64,000 nt of DNA from Streptosporangium amethystogenes (GTDB lineage: Bacteria > Actinomycetota > Actinomycetes > Streptosporangiales > Streptosporangiaceae), in NCBI RefSeq assembly GCF_000721075.1, contig NZ_JOEQ01000004.1, positions 186,001-250,000 of the forward strand, written 5' to 3'. Shown in pieces: positions 8,578-16,007 of the stretch (the stretch's first letter is position 1; the number at the start of each line of letters is the position of its first letter). The notes under the pieces are model-generated. The model was given only the letters and a program-made list of their open reading frames with translations, searched no databases and was not told the DNA's origin. The position numbers and the translations under genes are program-made.

Positions 8578-8897
8578 GCGGCGCGAGTGCTACGGGCTCG
8601 CACCCCCGGCACGACCTTGACGACGTCATCCACGCGCCCGTCCGACTGTCGATCATGGCCGCTCTGGCGGCCACCGACCGGGCCGAGTTCCGCTTCCTCC
8701 GCGACACCATCGAGGTCAGCGACTCCCTGCTCTCCAAGCATGTCATCACCTTGGAGGAGGCCGGCTACGTGCGCGTGGAGAAGGCCTTCGTGGGTAAACG
8801 CCCACGCACCTGGCTGGCCCTCACCGACGAGGGCCGCCGGGCGTTCCATGACTACGTCTCCGTGCTGAGACGCCTTACCGAGGGACCTCCCCCATGA
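8574..8897 (+). CDS. Winged-helix transcriptional regulator (MarR/PadR-like)
   Basis: This 107-residue regulator consists almost only of a winged helix: HAPVRLSIMAAL, the recognition region SDSLLSKHVITLEEAGYVRV and the wing KRPRTWLALTDEGRRAF. This is the compact type often found next to NatAB-like transporters. The GTG start overlaps the upstream stop (GTGA) and its own stop overlaps the ATPase start (ATGA). It probably represses its own operon. The palindrome over the first start codon is a candidate site. Confidence 0.85.
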   Translation: MSGASATGSHPRHDLDDVIHAPVRLSIMAALAATDRAEFRFLRDTIEVSDSLLSKHVITLEEAGYVRVEKAFVGKRPRTWLALTDEGRRAFHDYVSVLRRLTEGPPP

Positions 8898-9772
8898 TCG
8901 AGATAAACGATCTGCACAAACGATACGGCGACAAGACCGCCCTGGACGGGGTGACGTTCTCCGTGAGACCGGGCGAGATGTTCGGCTTCGTCGGAGCCAA
9001 CGGCGCCGGCAAGACCACCACGATGCGCATCCTGATGGGCGTGCTGACCGCCGACTCGGGCTCGGTGCTCCGCGACGGACGGCCCCTGACGTTCGAAGAC
9101 CGGCGCCGGTTCGGTTACATGCCAGAAGAGCGCGGCCTCTACCAGAAGATGCGGGTCGCCGAGCAGGTCGAGTACTTCGGCAGGCTCAGCGGCCTGACCG
9201 CGAGCGGGGCGAAGAAGGCCACCGGCGACCTGCTCGAACAGCTCTCGCTCACCGAACGCGCGAACGACACGGTGGACGCGCTCTCCCTGGGCAACCAGCA
9301 GCGCGTGCAGCTCGCGGTGGCACTGGTGCACACCCCCGAGGTGCTCGTGCTGGACGAGCCCTTCTCCGGGCTCGACCCACTCGCCGTCGACGCGCTGGCC
9401 GGGGTGCTCGCCGCACGGTGCGAGGCGGGCGTGCCCGTGCTCTTCTCCAGCCACCAGCTGGACCTCGTCGAGCGGCTCTGCCACTCGGTCGGCATCATCT
9501 CCGCCGGCCGCATGGTGGCCAGCGGCACCGTCGACGACCTACGCGACCGGGAGGGACGCGGCCGGCTCAGGGTGGTCGTCAGGGGCGCCTCCCCGGGCTG
9601 GGCCGCGTCCCTGCCGGGTGAGGTCGTCGAGAACGGCGACGAGGCCCTCGTCTCGGACGTGGACGGCGACGGCCAGGACATCCTGCACCTCGCGGTCAAG
9701 GCCGGAAAGGTCGAGCACTTCGGCTGGCAACGGCCCACACTCACCGAGATCTTCAGGGAGGCGGTCGCGTGA
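8894..9772 (+). CDS. ABC transporter ATP-binding protein (NatA-like)
   Basis: This 292-residue ATPase has Walker A GANGAGKTT at about residues 35-43, the family-typical degenerate signature LSLGNQQRVQ, Walker B VLVLDEPFSGLDP and the switch histidine in FSSHQLD. A C-terminal extension of about 75 residues follows. The close match to the NatA subfamily (extrusion of Na+ or drugs) rests on the signature variant and on the NatB-like partner. It energises the permease encoded next, with which it overlaps by 4 nt. Confidence 0.9.
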   Translation: MIEINDLHKRYGDKTALDGVTFSVRPGEMFGFVGANGAGKTTTMRILMGVLTADSGSVLRDGRPLTFEDRRRFGYMPEERGLYQKMRVAEQVEYFGRLSGLTASGAKKATGDLLEQLSLTERANDTVDALSLGNQQRVQLAVALVHTPEVLVLDEPFSGLDPLAVDALAGVLAARCEAGVPVLFSSHQLDLVERLCHSVGIISAGRMVASGTVDDLRDREGRGRLRVVVRGASPGWAASLPGEVVENGDEALVSDVDGDGQDILHLAVKAGKVEHFGWQRPTLTEIFREAVA

Positions 9773-10923
9773 GCGGGCTGTGGCTGGTCGCGCAACGGGA
9801 GATCATCACGCGCGGCCGTACGAAGGCGTTCGTCATCGGGCTGGTGGTGAGCGCCGTGCTGGTCGCCGCGCTCGCGTTCCTGCCCAAACTCTTCTCGGGG
9901 CCCGACTCCTACACCGTGGGGCTCGTCGGAGGGCAGTCACAGGCGCTGCAGCCGGCCCTGACCGGCCCGGCCAAGGAGATGACGATCGCCGTCAGGGAGT
10001 TCCCCGACGAGGCCGCCGCGAGCGACGCGGTCAACGCCGGCGACGTGGACGCCGCGGTGGTGGACGGCCGCAGGGTGCTCGCCGACGGCGAGGTCGACCG
10101 CGAGCTGGGCCTGCTGCTGGAGAGCGCGCACCAGACCGTCCAGACCCAGAGACAGCTGGCCGACGCGGGCCTGGACGCGGCCAAGGTCGCCCAGGCGATG
10201 CGGGTCACCCCCCTGGAGCAGGTCTCGGTCGGCGCCGACGCCCGCTACGCGAGCGTGCGGGTGGGCATCGCGTCCCTGCTGGTCATGGTCCTGTTCTTCC
10301 TGCTCATCTACTCCTCCATGTACGTCGCCATGGGGGTGATCGAGGAGAAGGGCAGCCGGATCGTGGAGATCCTGCTGACCTCGATCCGCCCCTGGCAGCT
10401 ACTCGGCGGCAAGATCCTGGGGCTGGGCACCCTCGCGCTGGCCAACCTCGTCGTGATCATCCTGGCTGGTCTCGGCGCGGCGGTGGCGACCGGCTTCGTG
10501 GCCGAGTTGCCCCCGGGCATGACCGGCATCGTGATCAGCACCCTGTTCTGGTTCATCCTCGGTTACGCGTTCTTCGCCGCGCTGGCGGCGGCGCTCGGGT
10601 CGCTGGTGTCCAGGCAGGAGGACGCGAACAGTGTGCTGACGCCGATGACGATGCTCATGACGATCACCTACCTGGTGGCCTACTTCTCCGCGGTCCAGCC
10701 CGGCAGCGCGGTGGCCAGGATCCTGTCGCTGGTGCCGCCGTTCTCCTCGATGGTCATGCCGGTCCGGATGGCCGGGGGCGAGGTGCTCGCCTGGGAGATC
10801 GCGGTGGCGGCGGTCCTGATGCTCCTGGCGACGGTGGGCACACTGCTGCTCGGCGCGCGCATCTACCAGCGCGCCGTGCTGCGCACGGGGGGCCGCGTCA
10901 AACTCACCGAGGTGGTCCGCTGA
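9769..10923 (+). CDS. ABC transporter permease (NatB/ABC-2 type)
   Basis: This 384-residue ABC-2 permease has an N-terminal helix (residues 24-42), a large extracytoplasmic domain of about 120 residues and a C-terminal bundle of about five helices. EEKGSRIVEILLTSI in the first cytosolic loop is the usual NatB coupling motif. The GTG start overlaps the ATPase stop. The exported substrate cannot be read from sequence. Sodium, a lipid or an antibiotic are all possible. Confidence 0.88.
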   Translation: MSGLWLVAQREIITRGRTKAFVIGLVVSAVLVAALAFLPKLFSGPDSYTVGLVGGQSQALQPALTGPAKEMTIAVREFPDEAAASDAVNAGDVDAAVVDGRRVLADGEVDRELGLLLESAHQTVQTQRQLADAGLDAAKVAQAMRVTPLEQVSVGADARYASVRVGIASLLVMVLFFLLIYSSMYVAMGVIEEKGSRIVEILLTSIRPWQLLGGKILGLGTLALANLVVIILAGLGAAVATGFVAELPPGMTGIVISTLFWFILGYAFFAALAAALGSLVSRQEDANSVLTPMTMLMTITYLVAYFSAVQPGSAVARILSLVPPFSSMVMPVRMAGGEVLAWEIAVAAVLMLLATVGTLLLGARIYQRAVLRTGGRVKLTEVVR

Positions 10924-10938
10924 CCGTGCTCCCCCAAG

Positions 10939-10973
10939 CCGTACGGGTGAGCGGGGGCGGCTCACCCGTACGG
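10939..10973. terminator. Hairpin terminator after the exporter operon
   Basis: A perfect 14-bp inverted repeat (10939-10952 and 10960-10973) with a 7-nt G-rich loop begins 15 nt after the permease stop. Confidence 0.85.
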
Positions 10974-11051
10974 ACGCGGGCGGTGCGGTGGCGCCGCCGC
11001 CGTGCCCGGAACCCGGGGATCGGGGCGCCGCCGGGCCGATAGGCTTCGGTC

Positions 11052-11711
11052 ATGCGTCTGGTCATCGCGCGGTGCAGCGTGGATTACGTCGGGAAGCTCA
11101 CCGCCCATCTTCCGATGGCGCCTCGGCTCATCCTCATCAAGGCCGACAGCAGCGTCTCCATCCATGCCGACGACCGGGCCTTCAAGCCGCTGAACTGGAT
11201 GAACCCGCCGTGCAAACTCCGCGAGGAGGAGGGCACCTGGACGGTGACCCACGGCAAGACCGGCGAGAAGCTCGTCCTCACCATGGAGGAGATCATCCAC
11301 GACACCAGCCACGAGCTGGGCGTGGACCCGGGGCTTATCAAGGACGGGGTCGAGGCCCACCTGCAGGAGTTGCTCGCCGAGCACATCACCACCCTGGGCG
11401 CGGGCTGGACCCTGGTCCGCCGCGAGTACATGACGGCGATCGGCCCGGTGGACATCCTCTGCCGCGACCACACGGGCGCGACAGTGGCCGTGGAGCTCAA
11501 GCGGCGCGGCGACATCGACGGTGTCGAGCAGCTCACCCGCTACCTGGAACTACTCAACCGCGACCCGCTGCTCGCCCCGGTACGGGGTATCTTCGCCGCC
11601 CAGGAGATCAAGCCGCAGGCCCGCGTGCTCGCCGCCGATCGCGGCATCGACTGTGTCACCCTCGACTACGACAAGCTACGGGGCATCGAGCGCAACGACA
11701 CCCTGTTCTGA
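11052..11711 (+). CDS. nucS: Mismatch-specific endonuclease NucS (EndoMS)
   Basis: This 219-residue protein makes double-strand cuts at mismatches and replaces MutSL repair in most actinobacteria. It has the N-terminal dimerisation/DNA-binding domain ([14 protein letters not shown]) and the RecB-like nuclease core with Asp134 in GPVDIL and Glu148-x-Lys150 in VAVELKRRG. The C-terminus IERNDTLF matches the short beta-clamp-binding tail known in this family. Length equals the usual 220-225 residues. It has its own promoter after the terminator at 10939-10973. Confidence 0.95.
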   Translation: MRLVIARCSVDYVGKLTAHLPMAPRLILIKADSSVSIHADDRAFKPLNWMNPPCKLREEEGTWTVTHGKTGEKLVLTMEEIIHDTSHELGVDPGLIKDGVEAHLQELLAEHITTLGAGWTLVRREYMTAIGPVDILCRDHTGATVAVELKRRGDIDGVEQLTRYLELLNRDPLLAPVRGIFAAQEIKPQARVLAADRGIDCVTLDYDKLRGIERNDTLF

Positions 11712-11808
11712 GCAGGTGCCGGGTCGAATTCCCCACGGCCGCCCCGTCCAGGAACGCGTCCCATTCGAGGGGCGTGAAGAGGACGAGGAAGGCGGTCGCG
11801 GCCCGCTG
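11712..11808 (-). pseudogene. Relic of a DUF397 protein (C-terminal end only)
   Basis: On the minus strand, residues RAATAFLVLFTPLEWDAFL and the following DGAAVGN match the usual C-terminal end of DUF397 proteins (a V-x-F-T-P-x-E-W-x-A-F-L-x-G pattern). DUF397 proteins are small partners of XRE regulators in filamentous actinomycetes. The N-terminal half and the partner XRE gene are missing, and no start or ribosome site fits, so I read it as a remnant. It abuts the ATPase relic on the other strand. Confidence 0.5.
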
Positions 11809-11901
11809 CTCGTCGAGCTGATGAGCCGAAACTGGGGCTACCGGTGGCCGGTTACCGACGGCAGGGTCGTCTGGTGCGTGATCGGCGGCGATCCCGTACC
11901 C
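11788..11901 (+). pseudogene. Relic of an RsbW-type ATPase (C-terminal end only)
   Basis: The plus-strand frame reads GGRGPLLVELMSRNWGYRW followed by DGRVVWCVIGG. This resembles the last 35 residues of anti-sigma-type histidine-kinase-like ATPases (GRGL..V..L...WG.....GK.VW). No upstream N or G1 boxes exist, because the frame runs back into nucS in a shadow frame. ATPase, XRE and DUF397 genes commonly sit together in Streptomyces-like genomes, so this and the DUF397 piece are probably debris of one such cluster. Confidence 0.45.
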
Positions 11902-12065
11902 GGTAGTGGGAGATCCGTTCCGAGGTCGCCCCCCGGAGCATGACACGGTGGAAAATGCCCGCCTTCGGCTGTGGACACCAGCCGGGCCGTGTCCTCCGAA
12001 CGGTGGACACCGGGTTCAACCGAACGTTGGTGCCGCGAAACCCGGGCGGGCGCGAGGCTTGGGAC

Positions 12066-12119
12066 ATGAGCACAGCGGTAAGAGTGCGGGGCCTGACCAC
12101 GCCGCGGGATACCTGCTGA
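12066..12119 (+). pseudogene. Possible 5' stub of an ABC ATPase gene at a deletion joint
   Basis: An ATG opens a 17-codon frame, MSTAVRVRGLT, that looks like the first residues of an ABC transporter ATPase. It then runs out of frame exactly where response-regulator sequence begins (about 12101). With only 11 informative residues this is tentative. Confidence 0.3.
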
Positions 12120-12433
12120 AGGACACCTCCAGAGCGGACCTGCTCGCCGCGATCCGCTCCGCGGCGCAAGGCGAGACGGTACTGTCCCCGTCGGCGGCGA
12201 CCAGGCTGGTCACCCGGATGCGTGCGCCGGTGACCGAGTCGCTGTCGCCGCGCGAGGCAGAGGTGCTCTCCCTGGTGGCCGGGGGGCTGACCAACGCGGA
12301 GATCGGCAAGGCCCTGTTCATCAGCGAGGCCACCGTCAAGACCCACCTGCTGCGCGTCTTCGGCAAGCTCGGCGTCTCCGACCGCACCGCCGCCGTGACC
12401 ACGGCGCTGGACCGTGGACTGCTCGTCCGTTAG
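12101..12433 (+). pseudogene. Response regulator missing its receiver domain (NarL/LuxR type)
   Basis: The frame from 12101 encodes AGYLLKDTSRADLLAAIR, the last helix region of a NarL-type receiver, a linker and a complete LuxR-type DNA-binding domain (SPREAEVLSLVAGGLTNAEI, then SEATVKTHLLRVFGKLGV). It ends at a normal stop. The roughly 100 residues holding the phosphorylated Asp are absent, and sequence upstream does not resemble a receiver. A free-standing DNA-binding domain could be made from a start further upstream (11906), but I see no proper ribosome site. The best reading is a deletion-truncated gene. Confidence 0.75.
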
Positions 12434-12577
12434 TCCCGCATTCCGCATTGACTCCGGTCCATCTGGGATCATTACTCACGGTGCTGGATTCCTCGCGGCT
12501 TTCGACCCATGTCGCTACCGGGTCTCCGGAAACCGGCCGACCATTTCCCCGAAAGCCAACCCGCCATATATCACATG

Positions 12578-12604
12578 ACACTGTCTATCAGCGATTGACA
12601 GTGT
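12578..12604. terminator. Hairpin followed by T-run
   Basis: ACACTGTC / GACAGTGT form a perfect 8-bp stem with an 11-nt loop, followed on the plus strand by TTTT. It is a plausible rho-independent terminator for the truncated regulator or an operator. The surrounding 12434-12670 is AT-richer than its neighbours and holds no convincing gene. Confidence 0.5.
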
Positions 12605-12670
12605 TTTTAGCACATCATTTCGCGTACAGGGGGAACTGCGCAAAACGCGATACATACCGGGGACGTTCCC

Positions 12671-12934
12671 GTGGGTAAGCGCTTCGACTTCCGGCATGAC
12701 CACATCTCGCGGATACCGGCGCCCTTGAAGGTCCTCGGTGACAGTCCGGAGATTTTCCTGGTGAAGATGCGTTCCGCGGAATTCGGGGCCGTGCACGTCT
12801 TCGCACCGACGGCCTCGTCGTTCGAACGGATCCCCGCAGGTCACGGCCCCGTGGGGATCCCCACCGGTGGTGTCGACGACCGGCGGCATCGGGCGGCGGA
12901 CACCGCCCCGGCAAGTGGACGGTCCAGCTTGTAA
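12671..12934 (+). CDS. Small hypothetical protein, possibly a remnant
   Basis: A GTG-started frame of 87 codons has about 75% G/C in third positions and a GGGGAC ribosome-like site 7 nt upstream. The product (GKRFDFRHDHISRIPAPLK ...) has a plausible globular middle (SPEIFLVKMRSAEFGAVHVF) and a disordered tail. I do not recognise it. It lies in a rearranged area between the regulator relics and the aldehyde dehydrogenase, so it may be a fragment. The 170 bp from 12935 to the next start hold the putative TetR site and the dehydrogenase leader. Confidence 0.35.
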   Translation: MGKRFDFRHDHISRIPAPLKVLGDSPEIFLVKMRSAEFGAVHVFAPTASSFERIPAGHGPVGIPTGGVDDRRHRAADTAPASGRSSL

Positions 12935-12946
12935 GTAATTGTTTAC
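12931..12946. promoter_or_regulatory. Candidate TetR operator before the aldehyde dehydrogenase
   Basis: GTAAGTAATTGTTTAC is a near-perfect palindrome (GTAA-NN-AATT-NN-TTAC) in an AT-rich island about 160 bp before the dehydrogenase start. A TetR-family gene follows that dehydrogenase, which makes it the likely binder. This is inference. Confidence 0.45.
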
Positions 12947-13104
12947 TGCGCAACGACTTCCGGTCTATCGTGAGCGGAACGTGCCCGTACGGTCCGCTGC
13001 TCGCAGCCGGGGCGGCGGGCATCTCGCCTTTCCGGCGGGCGCCGACCTCCCCCGAGCGGCGTTTCGCCTTCCAGGGCACCCGTCACGGCACAGAGGAGAC
13101 GACC

Positions 13105-14586
13105 TTGACCACGGCGACCGGACAGCGCACCTTCGACTCTCTCGACCCGGCCACCGGTGCTGTCGTCGGCACCCACCCGATCCAGGACGCCGCGGCGGTA
13201 CGCGCCGCCGTGGCGGAGGCCGGAACCGCCGCCGCGTGGTGGGCCGGGCTGGACCGGGCCGAGCGCAGGCGTCGACTGCTCGACTACAAGGCGATCCTCG
13301 CGCGTGATCTGACCAGGATCGCCCGCCTCGTCCATGAGGAGACGGGCAAGCCCGAGGCCGACGCCACCCTGGAGGTCGTCCTGGCCATCACCCACCTCGA
13401 CTGGGCCGCCAGGAACGCGCACAAGGTGCTCGGGATGCGGCGGGTCTCCCCCGGACTGGTCGGCGCCAACATCGCGGCCACCCTGGAGTACCTGCCGCTG
13501 GGAGTGGTCGGGGTAATCGGGCCGTGGAACTACCCGGTGTTCACCCCGATGGGATCGATCGCCTACGCGCTGGCCGCGGGGAACGCCGTGGTGTTCAAGC
13601 CCAGTGAGCTGACCCCGGGCGTGGGCGTGCTACTGGCCACCCTGTTCACCGAGGCGGTACCGGAGCACCAGGTCTTCCAGACCATCACCGGGCTGGGCGA
13701 GACCGGCGCGGCCCTGGCGGGGGACCCCGAGGTGGCGAAGATCGCCTTCACCGGCTCGACCGCCACCGCCAAGCGGGTGATGGCCGCGTGCGCGACGAAC
13801 CTGACGCCGCTGGTCGCCGAGTGCGGCGGCAAGGACGCACTGATCGTGGACGCCGACGCCGACCTGCCCGCCGCCGCGGACGCGGCGTTGTGGGGCGCGC
13901 TGTCCAACGCGGGCCAGACCTGCGTCGGGGTGGAGCGGATCTACGTGGTGGACGCGGTCTACGACGCCTTCATGAAGGAGCTCACCGATCGGGCCGGGCA
14001 GGTGAAGGCCGGACGCGACTACGGCCCGATCACCATGCCCGCCCAGCTGGACATCATCCGGCGGCATATCGACGACGCGGTCGCGGGCGGCAGGGCCGTG
14101 CTGGGCGGGACCGGCTCGGTCCGGGCGCCCTTCGTCGACCCGGTGATCGTCGAGGACGTGCCCGAGGACTCCTCCGCGGTCCGCGAGGAGACGTTCGGCC
14201 CGACGGTGACGGTGAAGCGGGTCGCCGATGTGGAGGAGGCACTGGAGAAGACCAACGCCACCGCGTACGGCCTGGCCGGGACCGTCTTCTCGGGAAACAC
14301 CCGGCGGGCTCTGGAACTCGCTCGCCGGATGCGCGGCGGGATGACCGCGATCAATTCGATCATCTCCTTCGCGTCGATCCCCGCACTGCCGTTCGGCGGG
14401 GTCGGAGACTCCGGCTTCGGCCGTATTCACGGCGCGGACGGGCTGCGGGAGTTCGCCCGTCCCAAGGCCGTCTCCCGTCAGCGCTTCGCGCTGCCCGGGA
14501 TGAACCTCACCTCGTTCACCCGTAGCCAGAAGGAACTTGACCGACTGGTCAGGCTTGTCACCTTCTTGCATGGACGACGTAGGTAA
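13105..14586 (+). CDS. Aldehyde dehydrogenase (succinate-semialdehyde-like)
   Basis: This 493-residue NAD(P)-dependent aldehyde dehydrogenase has the Rossmann part with PWNYPVF (Asn142), KPSELTP, FTGSTATAK, general base Glu239 in LVAECGGKD and catalytic Cys273 in NAGQTCVGVER. The C-terminal hydrophobic and Arg-rich tail is as in bacterial ALDH3/SSADH-like enzymes. I place the start at TTG 13105 because AGAGGAG lies 6 nt upstream and the protein then begins where the family does. The open frame reaches 12970 but that part has no family similarity. Regulation is probably by the TetR gene downstream. Confidence 0.88.
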   Translation: MTTATGQRTFDSLDPATGAVVGTHPIQDAAAVRAAVAEAGTAAAWWAGLDRAERRRRLLDYKAILARDLTRIARLVHEETGKPEADATLEVVLAITHLDWAARNAHKVLGMRRVSPGLVGANIAATLEYLPLGVVGVIGPWNYPVFTPMGSIAYALAAGNAVVFKPSELTPGVGVLLATLFTEAVPEHQVFQTITGLGETGAALAGDPEVAKIAFTGSTATAKRVMAACATNLTPLVAECGGKDALIVDADADLPAAADAALWGALSNAGQTCVGVERIYVVDAVYDAFMKELTDRAGQVKAGRDYGPITMPAQLDIIRRHIDDAVAGGRAVLGGTGSVRAPFVDPVIVEDVPEDSSAVREETFGPTVTVKRVADVEEALEKTNATAYGLAGTVFSGNTRRALELARRMRGGMTAINSIISFASIPALPFGGVGDSGFGRIHGADGLREFARPKAVSRQRFALPGMNLTSFTRSQKELDRLVRLVTFLHGRRR

Positions 14587-14713
14587 TAGCACAATGCCCC
14601 TTCCACAAAAAGGATCTTGCACCCATAATGGTTGATTCTGGGGGCCCGAGCCATGAGGTGGAAGTGATAAAGCGATTATTTGTCAACCCTATACCGACGT
14701 TCAGGGGCTTGAC

Positions 14714-15319
14714 ATGAACGGACGGTCATATCGGGGAATGTCAGCGGAGGAGCGACTGGCGGAACGCCGGGAACGTCTGATCTCCGCGGCGTACACCCTC
14801 TACTCGGATCCAGGGTTCCCCGAGACCACGATCGAGAGGTTGTGCGCCGCGGCACGCATCTCCAACCGCGCCTTCTACGAATGCTTCTCCGGGCGCAACG
14901 AGTTGATGCGGGCCGTGCACGACCGATGCGTGCACGAGACACTGCAATCGGTGGCGAAGTCCATAGAGCAGGCCCCCGACACCCTGGCCACCCGGGTCGA
15001 GGCGGGAATCTCCGGATACATCAATTTCGTCACCGAAGACAGGCGCCGTGCCCGGATCATGCATCTGGAGGTGCGCAGAGCGGGTGACTGCCTCGTCAGC
15101 TCACGACAGCTGGCCGTCACGGCCTTCACCGACATGATCAAGCTGAACGTCGCGGATCTGCCGGAGGCGGTCAAGGCCAACCGGCACCTGCTCGCGCTGG
15201 GCATGATCGGAGCGATCCAGGAGCTGCTCATCGAGTGGGTGCTGGCCGACGACCCGCCCTCGACCGAGAGCATGATCAACACCGCCGTTCACATTTTCTA
15301 CCGGTCTTTCACCGGGTAA
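14714..15319 (+). CDS. TetR-family transcriptional regulator
   Basis: This 201-residue TetR regulator has an N-terminal helix-turn-helix (about residues 37-60, ETTIERLCAAARISNRAFYE) preceded by ERLAERRERLISAAY, and a helical ligand domain. It lies 127 bp after the aldehyde dehydrogenase in the same direction, across an AT-rich gap that could hold a second promoter. Likely target: the dehydrogenase promoter at 12931-12946. The ligand is unknown. Confidence 0.88.
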   Translation: MNGRSYRGMSAEERLAERRERLISAAYTLYSDPGFPETTIERLCAAARISNRAFYECFSGRNELMRAVHDRCVHETLQSVAKSIEQAPDTLATRVEAGISGYINFVTEDRRRARIMHLEVRRAGDCLVSSRQLAVTAFTDMIKLNVADLPEAVKANRHLLALGMIGAIQELLIEWVLADDPPSTESMINTAVHIFYRSFTG

Positions 15320-15362
15320 CCGAACCACCTCGGCACGACCTCGACGAGGCGGAGACGAGGAC

Positions 15363-15424
15363 GGGCCTCAGCCGGCCCGCCCTTCGAGATGTTCCGGTGC
15401 CGCCGGTGTCCCGAACTCCGGCGG
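15363..15424. terminator. Two hairpins between convergent TetR and STAS genes
   Basis: GGGCC/GGCCC (15363-15378) and the perfect 7-bp CCGCCGG/CCGGCGG with 11-nt loop (15400-15424) fill the gap between the two convergent genes. Confidence 0.55.
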
Positions 15425-15432
15425 GCGACCGG

Positions 15433-15750
15433 TCAGGCCACCGCGGCTATGGGGTGTTCGACGGTGAGGACCCGGTTGAGCCGGGTCACCGCCAGCACCC
15501 GCATGATCCTCGGTGGCACCCCCCGGAGAATGAGGCGGCGTTCCGCGCCCACAGCGCGGCGATGCGTGCCCACCAACACCCCCAGCCCGGTGGCGTCGAT
15601 CATCTCCAGCCCGGAAAGATCTACGATCAGGTCGCCATGCCCGGAGTCGACCGCCTCGTGCAGCCGCGGGCGCACTCCGGTGACGGTTCCCGCGTCGAGA
15701 CGGTTCCCGATGCCGACCACCTGGGCCTGGGGGTTACCAGGGACGCGCAT
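15433..15750 (-). CDS. STAS-domain anti-sigma-factor antagonist, Ala at the phospho-site
   Basis: This 105-residue single STAS domain (SpoIIAA/RsbV/BldG family) has IVDLSGLEMIDATGLGVLV. In family members the motif is D-S-S/T-G and the first Ser is phosphorylated by the anti-sigma kinase. Here it reads Asp52-Ala53-Thr54-Gly55, so that Ser is replaced by Ala. The ATG has a GGAGGAGG site 6 nt upstream. No sigma factor or anti-sigma kinase gene is adjacent, although an anti-sigma-type ATPase relic is 4 kb away. Confidence 0.88.
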   Translation of the reverse strand: MRVPGNPQAQVVGIGNRLDAGTVTGVRPRLHEAVDSGHGDLIVDLSGLEMIDATGLGVLVGTHRRAVGAERRLILRGVPPRIMRVLAVTRLNRVLTVEHPIAAVA

Positions 15751-15764
15751 GCCTCCTCCTCACA

Positions 15765-15791
15765 CCTGGCCACGAAGGAGACGTGGCCAGG
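15765..15791 (-). promoter_or_regulatory. Hairpin in the STAS gene leader
   Basis: CCTGGCCACG / CGTGGCCAGG is a perfect 10-bp inverted repeat with a 7-nt loop, ending 15 bp before the STAS start and just outside its ribosome site. It could be an RNA control element or an operator. The rest of 15792-15965 is AT-richer and shows nothing else definite. Confidence 0.4.
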
Positions 15792-15965
15792 CACAACGGC
15801 GGTGCGTCACCGCAGCCAGTCGATCACGCACCGCATCCATATGATGGCACAGCGTGTAAGAAGCCGCGAACTTCTCCCGCTTCCGAATTCACTCTTCTTA
15901 CCCACATGAGAACCCCTTGCCCGAATCAACGGATAAAACTCGGACCAAAGCCAACCTTTTCGCTG

Positions 15966-15996
15966 GACCAACCGGATGGCGATGATCCGGTTGGTC
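15966..15996 (-). terminator. Hairpin terminator after the tricorn gene
   Basis: A perfect 12-bp inverted repeat (15966-15977 and 15985-15996, 7-nt loop) lies 11 bp past the tricorn-type protease stop. Confidence 0.85.
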
Positions 15997-16007
15997 ACGC
16001 CTGTCAC

